The notes: generated by a model not told the origin, from the sequence alone. A DNA stretch of 6,196 nt from an uncultured Chitinophagaceae bacterium (GCA_903832075.1 CAILAF010000447.1:1-6196), one strand, 5' to 3'; positions 1 to 6,196 are shown, counted from the stretch's first letter. Made by a program: numbers and translations.

Positions 1-409
1 ACAATGAATATAAAATATATAAATAATTAGAAGATGAAGCTACTATTACATCGGCATCGGTTTTTTTTATGGCTTTCATTAATGATGGCGACCAAGGTCC
101 GTGCATATATCGCAACAATGAATACGGTGTTTTTTTTGTGATGAATGCAATTACTTTTGCAAACTTTCTTAAAAAAAACAAATGCCATCTTAGAAATGAA
201 AAACGCTGAACCTTAACACCATTAAGCATTTCAATAGAAGGTTCAATTAATTTGAATTGTTTTTTTTCAGGACCGTAATAAGAGTTGGTAGTGAACACTT
301 CTACTTCATCGCCGTAATCCTTAACACAACGCTCAGAAATATTTTGCATAAATATTTGTGTACCACCTACAGAAGGATAATAATTCGGTAATACATGTAA
401 AATCTTCAC
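1..409 (-). CDS. GT4-family glycosyltransferase, N-terminal part (cut by window edge)
   Basis: My translation gives 136 codons from a GTG start, open at the left edge, about a third of a usual GT4 enzyme. The start MKILHVLPNYYP followed by SVGGTQIFMQNISE (residues 13-26) is the typical GT4 N-terminus: a first beta strand, then the Gly-Gly loop and helix of the acceptor-side Rossmann domain. DEVEVFTT (34-41) fits the next strand. The donor-binding C-terminal half, with the EX7E motif, lies outside the window. GTG is chosen because the codon just before it is an in-frame TAG, and it sits 7 bp after the stop of the upstream gene. The next in-frame ATG (residue 21) would cut off the Gly-Gly loop. 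The role inferred is adding a sugar from a nucleotide-sugar donor to the growing glycan at the cytoplasmic membrane face. Donor and acceptor cannot be read from this part. Four 8-base A or T runs occur within it. Confidence 0.85.
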   Translation of the reverse strand, partial: MKILHVLPNYYPSVGGTQIFMQNISERCVKDYGDEVEVFTTNSYYGPEKKQFKLIEPSIEMLNGVKVQRFSFLRWHLFFLRKFAKVIAFITKKTPYSLLRYMHGPWSPSLMKAIKKTDADVIVASSSNYLYILYSL

Positions 410-416
410 CTAAAAA

Positions 417-1829
417 TTATTTTTCTATTTCTCTTTTCAAAACTTCTATTACTCTATCAGTAGATTTTCCATCAGTGAAGGTTATAATGGCTTCAACAAT
501 GTCTTTGCTCTTTTTTATGAAATGTTCCGGATGTTGCAAAGCTTCACTTACATAATCAATCAATTCTTTTCTACTATGTGCTACTGCCAAGCCATTTGTA
601 TTCATAATTGGCAAATAAAATTCTTGGTAATAATAACTAACCAAAGGATATTTTGAATTAGGATAAACTTCATCATAACCAGGTCCAATTTGTGGTTTCA
701 TATAAGCACTACCATCAACAGTCATGGTTGAAGCAACATTTATATGAACATCTGTATGAAATAAAGTTGAACAAAGTTTATTGATATCTTGTTCGGTAAT
801 ATTTGCATGAGTTAATTTTCCACCACCGGTCCAAGATGAATCAAAGAAAATATTTTTCGATTCGCCCATTGCCTTCTTCCATCTTTCAATTCTATCTATT
901 GGATGACATCGAAATAAAATAATTGGATCACCAGGAATTGTTCCATTAGTAATTGCTTCATCAATATGTTGCAAAAATTGAGGTTCTTGTGGAAACAAAC
1001 TAACCGGCCCGCCGGCATATAAAATTATTTTTTTGTTGGTATCCGGTAATCCAACTAATTCTAACCAATCTTTTTTAGGAAGAATATATTTCGCTGAAGA
1101 ATAAAAATCGAATTGAGGTGCTCCAACCACGTTAACATTATCGTTATTTAACTGAACTGCTTTTTTATATATTCTTCTAATTTCATTTGCATTGTATTTA
1201 TTCCATACCATGTAACATTGATAATTTACAGGTAACCAACCACGTTTAACTACATTATCAAAAGACAAGATGGAAGCAATCATCAACTTGCCTTTTGATT
1301 CTGCTGCACGCAAAAAAGTATCTTCCTGAACATGAAAAGGTGTTACAGCAAATACGCCATCAATTTTTAATTCATCCACCAGTTTCAGCATATCATTATA
1401 ATTCGTATCAGAAAGCAATAACTGCTTTTCTCTTTTATGAAGATTGGCTGCTACGCCCGGTATTAATAACAAAAAAAAATTGTAATACTCTCTTAAGCGT
1501 TGTATGATTACTTTCTTTTTGCTTTTAAATTTTTCTATATAACGAGGTTCAACATTTTTTGTTGGACTTTTTAACTGAAAAAATTTGAACCAATAATCAA
1601 TTTTTATTCGAATATCGCTGTAAGCACTGCTACGCTGGGTTTCGGGCAATAGATGAACTTCAAATCCTTTAACACGCAATTCATTTATTAAATCTTCTTG
1701 ATTCCAGAAAATACAAATCACAGGTTCGCAAAATGCTTTCATTTTTTCTAACATACCTGTTCTAACCAAATAACGAATAGAAAAACTAAAACTGATAGTT
1801 ACAGCAATTCTTTTTTTTTGCATACTCAT
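417..1829 (-). CDS. Uncharacterised GT-B-like transferase (CDP-glycerol/sialyl-transferase-like motifs)
   Basis: This 470-residue soluble protein has no signal peptide and no clear membrane helix. I do not recognise it as a named enzyme. Its layout suggests a two-domain GT-B fold. The N-terminal half starts with the strand KRIAVTISF (6-14), and a basic, aromatic stretch follows at about 76-125. The middle carries SFDN (189-192), VWN (208-210) and VVGAPQFDFY (234-243). The C-terminal half starts with IILYAGG (268-274), then FRCHP (306-310) and HINVASTMTVDGS (362-374). An Arg-x-His-Pro motif followed by a Ser/Thr-rich loop and an acidic residue recalls CDP-glycerol glycerophosphotransferases and the HP motif of bacterial sialyltransferases, both of which bind cytidine nucleotides. 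Transfer of a CMP-nonulosonate or CDP-alditol unit is therefore possible, but this is inference. It follows the wzt-like gene by 25 bp and precedes the GT4 gene by 7 bp. A second ATG at 1823 is an equally plausible start. Nine-base A/T runs lie at 1811-1819 and 1471-1479. Confidence 0.8.
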   Translation of the reverse strand: MSMQKKRIAVTISFSFSIRYLVRTGMLEKMKAFCEPVICIFWNQEDLINELRVKGFEVHLLPETQRSSAYSDIRIKIDYWFKFFQLKSPTKNVEPRYIEKFKSKKKVIIQRLREYYNFFLLLIPGVAANLHKREKQLLLSDTNYNDMLKLVDELKIDGVFAVTPFHVQEDTFLRAAESKGKLMIASILSFDNVVKRGWLPVNYQCYMVWNKYNANEIRRIYKKAVQLNNDNVNVVGAPQFDFYSSAKYILPKKDWLELVGLPDTNKKIILYAGGPVSLFPQEPQFLQHIDEAITNGTIPGDPIILFRCHPIDRIERWKKAMGESKNIFFDSSWTGGGKLTHANITEQDINKLCSTLFHTDVHINVASTMTVDGSAYMKPQIGPGYDEVYPNSKYPLVSYYYQEFYLPIMNTNGLAVAHSRKELIDYVSEALQHPEHFIKKSKDIVEAIITFTDGKSTDRVIEVLKREIEK

Positions 1830-1854
1830 TTAAAAAATATTGTCAACTATTTTT

Positions 1855-3129
1855 TTAAGATACTTTCCAACTATGATTAATTAAAATTCCATCCCTCATT
1901 GATTCAATAATTTTTCCGGTGCCGTAATAATCTCCTTTTTCCACATCAATAGTAATAATATTCTCAACTTCATCAGTCAACACAAAATCATACTTCATAA
2001 TCAAATCAATAGAATATCTTCCTTGCATTAGTGGCAGTTTAGGAATATGACAAACAACATATCCTTCTTCATTTAATTTCATCACTCCATTATACGATAC
2101 TCTTGATAATAAATTACCAATCTCTATTTGTAAATTATTTCTAATTATTAAATTGATAATAGGATTTACTCCTTTCTCAAAACATCTATAATACAATTTA
2201 ATATTCAAATCCATTCCACTTTCCAATATAGATAGCTGTTCCATCTTACTATTTAAAAACTCCAATCCTGTTATTTGAAATTTTCCATTGCCTTTTCTTT
2301 TAGAAGCATCTATAAAAAACCCATGTTCAACAGCAACATTTGCATTCTTCAAATAAAAATCAACAACCTCGTTTGGATTACCATCTCTTATAATTGTTCC
2401 ACCCTGTAATAACAATGCACGTGTGCATAAACTTTTAATAGCAGCCATATCATGCGAAACAAATAAAACAGTTCTTCCTTCTTTACTTGCAACAGAATGA
2501 ACTTTACCTAAACATTTTTTTTGAAATTCAGCATCACCTACAGCCAACACTTCATCAATAATTAAAATTTCGGGATCAAGATGTGCTGCCACTGCAAATG
2601 CCAAACGAACTTTCATGCCGGATGAATAACGTTTTACTGGAGTTTCCATAAACTTTTCAATCCCAGAAAACTCTACAATTTCATCATAACGTGCATCTAC
2701 TTCTTTTTTTGTAAGACCTAAAATTGTTCCGTTGAGATAAACATTTTCTTTGCCGGATAACTCAGGATTGAAGCCTGTACCGACTTCCAGCAAGCTTGCC
2801 ACATTGCCTTCAATCTCAATTTTTCCTTCGGTAGGTTCTGTAATGCGAGATAATAATTTTAATAAAGTACTTTTCCCGGCTCCATTTTTTCCAATGATTC
2901 CTAACACTTCACCTTCGTTTACTTTAAATGAAATATTTCTATTCGCCCAAAAAATATCTTCATCATCTTGTTGATTAAACTTTTTAAGATTATTAAGATT
3001 ACGCAAATTTCTTATTGGCTTTTTTAATGCAGACCATATTGCACCAATTAATGTTTCGCTTCGTTTTTCTTTCAAACCAATTCGATAAGCTTTTCCTAAA
3101 TTTTGTACATCAATAACTATATGACTCAT
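1855..3129 (-). CDS. wzt: Polysaccharide ABC exporter ATPase, Wzt type with C-terminal glycan-binding-like domain
   Basis: This is the ATPase of an O-antigen/capsule-type ABC exporter, powering transport of lipid-linked glycan across the inner membrane with the permease encoded just upstream. In its 424 residues the nucleotide-binding domain is complete: Walker A GKNGAGKST (80-88), the family's EVGTGFNPELSG stretch (115-126), a signature in the form YSSGM (168-172) instead of LSGGQ, Walker B ILIIDE (188-193), D-loop VGDA (197-200) and switch His226. YSSGM is usual for Wzt/TagH proteins. A charged segment at about 18-58 separates the first strand from the core, as in many Wzt proteins. Residues of about 265-424 form an extra beta-rich domain positioned like Wzt_C, which in E. 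coli O8/O9a recognises the finished, capped chain end. Here the ligand is unknown. Start ATG is 8 bp after the permease stop, which suggests coupled translation and equal expression. Function as exporter ATPase is very secure; the tail's role is by analogy. Confidence 0.95.
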   Translation of the reverse strand: MSHIVIDVQNLGKAYRIGLKEKRSETLIGAIWSALKKPIRNLRNLNNLKKFNQQDDEDIFWANRNISFKVNEGEVLGIIGKNGAGKSTLLKLLSRITEPTEGKIEIEGNVASLLEVGTGFNPELSGKENVYLNGTILGLTKKEVDARYDEIVEFSGIEKFMETPVKRYSSGMKVRLAFAVAAHLDPEILIIDEVLAVGDAEFQKKCLGKVHSVASKEGRTVLFVSHDMAAIKSLCTRALLLQGGTIIRDGNPNEVVDFYLKNANVAVEHGFFIDASKRKGNGKFQITGLEFLNSKMEQLSILESGMDLNIKLYYRCFEKGVNPIINLIIRNNLQIEIGNLLSRVSYNGVMKLNEEGYVVCHIPKLPLMQGRYSIDLIMKYDFVLTDEVENIITIDVEKGDYYGTGKIIESMRDGILINHSWKVS

Positions 3130-3137
3130 GTAAAATT

Positions 3138-3983
3138 TTATGCGATGTCAGCAAAATATTTTTCCATTTTTTTAAAATACCATGCACCACTTATAAAAAT
3201 AACCAATGCCATTGTGCCACTTATAGCAATAATATCCCAAGGCATTTTTGCTCCATTAGAAAAACAATTTCTAAATCCTTCAATACCACCAACCATAGGA
3301 TATAATGCATATGCATGATAATATGCATCTCCTAATTTTTGTTGAATTTTTATTGCAGGAAAAACTACCGGTGCAGCATACATTAATAATGGCAACATAA
3401 ATGATAATGCAAATTTAAAATCGCGATATTGAACTGATAAAGCTGAAAACCAAAATCCTAATCCTGCAGATGAAATAATAATCAATAATAATGGAATGAA
3501 AACATAAACCACATTTGTTCCGGGTTGATAATGAAAATAAAACATGACACCTATTAATATCAAAAATGAAATTACAAAATCAACCAACTTAGAAAGTGTT
3601 GGTACCAATGGAAAAATGATTCTTGGAAAATAAACTTTAGATAAAATAGAATTAGCAGTAATTAAACTTTGACCTGATGCGTTCAATGAATTAGAGAAAT
3701 AAGTCCATGGAATAACTGCCAATGCTGAAAAAACCGGATAAGGCATATCACCCACACCAGGTTTAACTCCAACCAAACTTCCAAACACCACACTGAAAAT
3801 AACTATTTGAAATAAAGGATTGATAATTGCCCACGTAAAACCCAAAATAGTTTGTTTATATAAAACTGTTACATCACGCAATACCATGAAATATAACAAA
3901 TCGCGATAACGCCAAAATTCCTTCCAATTAAAGATCGAAGAACGCTGATTAGCTTCAATAATTATTTTCTGTTTCTGTTCCAT
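3138..3983 (-). CDS. wzm: Polysaccharide ABC exporter permease, Wzm type (ABC-2 family)
   Basis: This is the membrane half of the glycan exporter; two copies should pair with two of the downstream ATPase. It has 281 residues from the chosen start, the usual Wzm length. Family motifs are clear: YKQTILGFTWAIINP (42-56) entering the first helix, LSKVYFPR (114-121), SVQYRDFKF (183-191), ALYPMVGGIEGFR (226-238) and the C-terminal KKMEKYFADIA (271-281). By eye there are about six hydrophobic segments, near 48-72, 84-106, 125-150, 158-182, 190-212 and 250-270. The cytoplasmic N-terminus is short and charged, with no cleavable signal. An ATG at 4037 would add 18 polar residues and overlap neuC by 47 bp. 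I prefer the ATG at 3983 because it leaves a 7-bp gap after the neuC stop, matching the other tight junctions here, and because the extra residues look like out-of-frame neuC sequence. It lies between neuC and the ATPase gene in the same transcription unit. Confidence 0.93.
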   Translation of the reverse strand: MEQKQKIIIEANQRSSIFNWKEFWRYRDLLYFMVLRDVTVLYKQTILGFTWAIINPLFQIVIFSVVFGSLVGVKPGVGDMPYPVFSALAVIPWTYFSNSLNASGQSLITANSILSKVYFPRIIFPLVPTLSKLVDFVISFLILIGVMFYFHYQPGTNVVYVFIPLLLIIISSAGLGFWFSALSVQYRDFKFALSFMLPLLMYAAPVVFPAIKIQQKLGDAYYHAYALYPMVGGIEGFRNCFSNGAKMPWDIIAISGTMALVIFISGAWYFKKMEKYFADIA

Positions 3984-3990
3984 TAATTTT

Positions 3991-5112
3991 TTATCCGTCT
4001 TTAAATTGTTTTTGTTTCGATGTATTCCAGAATTCATCTGATTGAATGATCCCTAAAAATTTTGCATTACTTTTTCCATCACCAAATAAATGTTGAGGCA
4101 ACAATTTTTTTTGTAATGATTGATGAATTCCATTTACAATTTCTGTAGTTGAATATCCGGTATGAATGATATCAGGATTATTGGTTCGTCCACTTTGTCT
4201 TGTTCCAACATTAACTGTTGGCAATCCATAATAAGGTGCTTCTCTAATGCCAGCGCTCGAATTACCTACAATGAATTTTGCATTTTTCATCATCACTAAA
4301 AAATTTTCAAACCTAACAGATGGAAATAAACGGAATTGAGGTTTATTGATCAATCGCTTGAACTTAGCAACAATAAATTCTGAACCTTTATCATTATTTG
4401 GATAAATAACAATAAAATTTTTATTCGCTTTTTCTAATGCAGCAACAAATTGTTCTGCATAAAAATCCATTTTATCAATCTCAGTTGTTACAGGATGAAA
4501 CATGGCAATTCCAAAATCATTAAAAGAAATTTCATAATTTATCTTTACTGATTCCCAAGAAGGTAAATTGCCTGATAGCATTACATCCATATCTGGCGAA
4601 CCAATTACATAAATACTTTTATCCATTTCGCCCATTTGCATCAAACGTTTTTTAGCATCATCATTTGCAACAAAATGAGTATGACTTAATTTAGAAACAG
4701 CATGACGAATTAATTCATCTACTGTTCCACTTAATTCACCACCTTCAATATGAGCAACTAAAATATTATTCAATGCGCCAACAGTAGCTCCGGCTAAGGC
4801 TTCCACACGATCGCCATGAACAACAATCAAATCAGGTTTAAAAAGATGAATATATTTTGCAAAGCCATCAATAGTTCTGGCCAAAGTGATATCCATTAAA
4901 CTTTCATTATCCTGATTGATGTATTTATAAATGTTATTATAACCACATTTTTCAATTTCAATAACTGTAAATCCATACTTTAAATCCATATGCATACCAG
5001 TAGCAAAAATGTGTACTTCAAATCTTGCATCAGTTTTCGCTACTTCAATTAGCGACTTAAGCTTACCAAAGTCTGCACGAGTACCTGTTAAAAAAACTAT
5101 TTTCTTTTTCAT
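3991..5112 (-). CDS. neuC: UDP-N-acetylglucosamine 2-epimerase, hydrolysing (NeuC/LegG type)
   Basis: The enzyme is expected to convert UDP-GlcNAc to free ManNAc plus UDP, or in the legionaminate variant (LegG) the matching 2,4-diacetamido-trideoxy sugar, giving the NeuB substrate. It is cytoplasmic. The 373 residues match the family length and show the expected GT-B-like epimerase motifs: FLTGTRADFGKL (7-18), VVHGDR (97-102), AHIEGGE (120-126), VDELIRHAVSKLSH (131-144), FHP (205-207), GNSSAGIREAP (283-293) and GTRQSGR (303-309). The N-terminal TGTRADFGKL favours the NeuC group over the non-hydrolysing WecB group, which usually opens with a GTRPE-type motif. Start ATG has no in-frame competitor nearby. 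A 95-bp gap separates it from the formyltransferase gene upstream, the largest gap in the window. The permease gene follows by 7 bp. Motifs alone cannot tell UDP-GlcNAc from a bacillosamine-type substrate; no LegB/LegC/PglD-type genes are visible to settle it. Confidence 0.93.
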   Translation of the reverse strand: MKKKIVFLTGTRADFGKLKSLIEVAKTDARFEVHIFATGMHMDLKYGFTVIEIEKCGYNNIYKYINQDNESLMDITLARTIDGFAKYIHLFKPDLIVVHGDRVEALAGATVGALNNILVAHIEGGELSGTVDELIRHAVSKLSHTHFVANDDAKKRLMQMGEMDKSIYVIGSPDMDVMLSGNLPSWESVKINYEISFNDFGIAMFHPVTTEIDKMDFYAEQFVAALEKANKNFIVIYPNNDKGSEFIVAKFKRLINKPQFRLFPSVRFENFLVMMKNAKFIVGNSSAGIREAPYYGLPTVNVGTRQSGRTNNPDIIHTGYSTTEIVNGIHQSLQKKLLPQHLFGDGKSNAKFLGIIQSDEFWNTSKQKQFKDG

Positions 5113-5176
5113 TTAAATTCTTTCAAGTTTTACCAAATCAATATGCAAAGATTAATAATTATACAGTAATGTTATT

Positions 5177-5199
5177 TTCATATTATAATAAAATATGAA
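5177..5199. repeat. Short AT-rich inverted repeat between the formyltransferase gene and neuC
   Basis: Two perfect 8-base complementary arms, TTCATATT and AATATGAA, flank a 7-base loop. The repeat lies 8 bp beyond the formyltransferase stop within the 95-bp intergenic gap. As RNA it could form a hairpin, but with only one G-C pair it would be weak, and no clean U-run follows it on the minus strand. It could be a weak attenuator, an RNA-processing site, a regulator-binding palindrome or chance in AT-rich DNA. The perfect match is seen directly; any function is a guess. Confidence 0.4.
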
Positions 5200-5207
5200 C
5201 GCTCTTA

Positions 5208-6026
5208 TTAGCCAATGAATAAAAGTGGATTTTCCTGAATAGGAAAACTTAAATCTCTTTTCTCTTTCTCATTCAAATACATTTCAATCATATTATTAGC
5301 AAAATTTTGATGTAGTTTTTTAACTGACTCTTCAGAAAAATCAGCGTTCTTACAAAATTTTCTAAGTGGATTAAAATTAACTAGCGGGGGTTTTTGAAGC
5401 GAATCAAATTTCAAAATTAAATTTGCAAAAACATGTGTCATTTCTTCTATTAAACGATTACCAATAGAAAAAGATGAATCGGAATAATAGTATGTAGCTC
5501 TAATTTGATGAATGATTTCGCCCGTATCAATACCTTCATTAATAAACATAAAAGTTGCACCATTGCTTTCAGGCAATCCATCAACTAAAGGCCAATAGTT
5601 AGTACCCGCACCTCTATAATAAGGCGATAAACCCAAATGCACATTTAATATTTTATTTGGGAAAAAATGAAGAAACGATTTCTTTAAAATGGAAGCACCA
5701 TAAACAATTACTAAATCAATATTCATTGCCGCAATTTGAAGCGGATACTTTTCATCATTAATAGTTCCTCTCTCAATCACAATGGGATTAGACTTATCTT
5801 CAACAGTATTTAAATACAATTCAAAAAAATCTTTTTCAGATTGATGCCTTGCCTCTAAATGTTTATGTCGAAACTTTGTTTCTTCAGTAAATTCTTCCGA
5901 AATAATATGTTTTACAGTTTCACAAAATGATTGGACAACTTCAATTCCATTTGTTAATGCAAGTTTTTTTCTAAAAAATTGATGTCGCAAATCATTGCCA
6001 GTTAAAATGACAATTCGCTTATTCAT
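5208..6026 (-). CDS. Formyltransferase-family protein, probable sugar N-formyltransferase
   Basis: The protein has 272 residues and is cytoplasmic. The Formyl_trans_N core (about 98-185) contains LNVHLGLSPYYRGAGTNYWP (127-146) and GIDTGE (165-170). Asn128, His130 and Asp167 match the catalytic triad of the N10-formyl-tetrahydrofolate-dependent family (GART, methionyl-tRNA formyltransferase, ArnA, VioF-type sugar enzymes). Formyl transfer from that cofactor to an amine is therefore expected. A charged, probably helical segment at about 36-75 and a C-terminal extension (213-272) differ from methionyl-tRNA formyltransferase. Position in a glycan operon also argues against a housekeeping role. 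Its start overlaps the neuB stop by ATGA (6023-6026), so the two are probably translationally coupled. An ATG at 6041 would add MGEYI, but the ATG at 6026 has a GGGAG motif 8 nt upstream. The acceptor could be an amino sugar precursor of the nonulosonic acid, the acid itself or another sugar in the glycan. Catalytic class is fairly sure; substrate is unknown. Confidence 0.87.
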   Translation of the reverse strand: MNKRIVILTGNDLRHQFFRKKLALTNGIEVVQSFCETVKHIISEEFTEETKFRHKHLEARHQSEKDFFELYLNTVEDKSNPIVIERGTINDEKYPLQIAAMNIDLVIVYGASILKKSFLHFFPNKILNVHLGLSPYYRGAGTNYWPLVDGLPESNGATFMFINEGIDTGEIIHQIRATYYYSDSSFSIGNRLIEEMTHVFANLILKFDSLQKPPLVNFNPLRKFCKNADFSEESVKKLHQNFANNMIEMYLNEKEKRDLSFPIQENPLLFIG

Positions 6027-6196
6027 AATATATTCTCCCATAAAATTTGCACATCAATATCAATGTTTTTTGATGCAGTTTTTCCCAAAACATTTTCAAA
6101 TTCTTCTGCCAAAATTCCACCTTTGCCAGGACGCTTTACCCAAATATTTTCTTTAGTAAATGTTTCTCCTTTTTTAATTGGTTTGATAGAACAAAT
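6023..6196 (-). CDS. neuB: Nonulosonic acid synthase NeuB-type, C-terminal SAF domain (cut by window edge)
   Basis: I translated the last 57 codons and a TGA stop; the rest lies beyond the right edge. The fragment shows the antifreeze-like (SAF) tail of sialic acid synthases: SIKPIKKGETFTKENIWVKR (residues 3-22 of the fragment) with PGKGGI directly after it, then FENVLGKTASKNIDID (33-48). The pattern IKKGE-x-FTxEN-x5-RPG-x-GI and the later VLGK are hallmarks of NeuB/LegI/PseI enzymes, where this domain reaches over the partner subunit's active site and helps bind the amino-sugar substrate. The whole enzyme would condense ManNAc or a related sugar with phosphoenolpyruvate. NeuB rather than PseI is favoured because neuC follows two genes later. 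The catalytic TIM barrel is not visible, so sialate and legionaminate synthases cannot be separated here. Its TGA overlaps the formyltransferase ATG. Confidence 0.87.
   Translation of the reverse strand: MCSIKPIKKGETFTKENIWVKRPGKGGILAEEFENVLGKTASKNIDIDVQILWENIL
6033..6039 (-). promoter_or_regulatory. Shine-Dalgarno-like site that favours the formyltransferase start at 6026
   Basis: On the minus strand GGGAGAA lies inside the end of neuB, with 8 nt between GGGAG and the ATG at 6026. Spacing and sequence suit an anti-SD pairing and favour this start over the ATG at 6041, whose own G starts the motif. Bacteroidota often do not depend on Shine-Dalgarno pairing, so it may matter less than the ATGA overlap. 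Confidence 0.5.

Noticed and set aside
358..555. Plus-strand 65-codon open frame
   Set aside because: Antisense to the 3' end of the 470-residue gene and the start of the GT4 gene; its translation resembles no family and it has no evident translation signals.
1295..1507. Plus-strand 70-codon open frame
   Set aside because: Lies wholly inside the well-supported minus-strand transferase-like gene; it is explained as a shadow frame.
1830..1854. TTGACA in the 25-bp gap after wzt as a sigma70 -35 box
   Set aside because: No matching -10 at correct spacing before the start codon, and this element type is not the usual one in Bacteroidota.
2750..2974. Plus-strand 74-codon open frame
   Set aside because: Antisense to the Walker A region of wzt, where strong codon constraint keeps the opposite frame open.
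3103..3318. Plus-strand 71-codon open frame with hydrophobic residues
   Set aside because: Antisense to the end of wzm and the start of wzt; its hydrophobic look is not matched by any recognisable small membrane protein.
3984..4037. N-terminal extension of the permease to the ATG at 4037
   Set aside because: It would overlap neuC by 47 bp and add polar, family-atypical residues; the ATG at 3983 gives normal Wzm length and a 7-bp gap.
5146..5153. AATCTTTG on the minus strand as a Bacteroidota -7 promoter box (TAnnTTTG) before neuC
   Set aside because: First base mismatches and no TTG-type -33 element is found at suitable distance upstream, so a promoter cannot be supported.

Overview
The window is one continuous minus-strand gene cluster for making and exporting a surface polysaccharide. 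It most likely comes from a low-GC member of the Bacteroidota. That guess rests on visible AT richness, Lys/Asn/Ile/Phe-rich proteins, mostly weak or absent Shine-Dalgarno sequences and protein styles typical of that phylum. It is an inference, and no genus can be named. No RNA genes, mobile elements or CRISPR arrays were seen. No convincing promoter or terminator was found.

Transcription runs from the right edge to the left. First comes the 3' end of a sialic-acid-synthase-type gene (neuB, C-terminal SAF domain only). It overlaps by ATGA a formyltransferase-family gene carrying the complete Asn/His/Asp catalytic triad. After a 95-bp gap comes neuC, a hydrolysing UDP-GlcNAc 2-epimerase. A Wzm-type ABC-2 permease follows 7 bp later, then 8 bp on a Wzt-type ATPase with a C-terminal carbohydrate-binding-like domain. 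After 25 bp there is a 470-residue protein of uncertain function that looks like a GT-B transferase. After 7 bp more a GT4 glycosyltransferase begins at GTG and runs off the left edge.

Read together, NeuC would make ManNAc or a related 2-acetamido-mannose sugar. NeuB would condense it with phosphoenolpyruvate to a nonulosonic acid (sialic or legionaminic type). The formyltransferase probably N-formylates an amino sugar in the same glycan. The two transferases would build the chain on a lipid carrier at the cytoplasmic face, and Wzm/Wzt would export it across the inner membrane. No CMP-nonulosonate synthetase is present, so that step must lie outside the window.

The least ordinary points are the formyltransferase placed between neuB and neuC, the 470-residue transferase-like protein with an HP motif, and the pairing of a nonulosonate module with an ABC exporter whose ATPase has a glycan-recognition tail. 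None is proof of a new system; they make a testable case for an N-formylated nonulosonate glycan.
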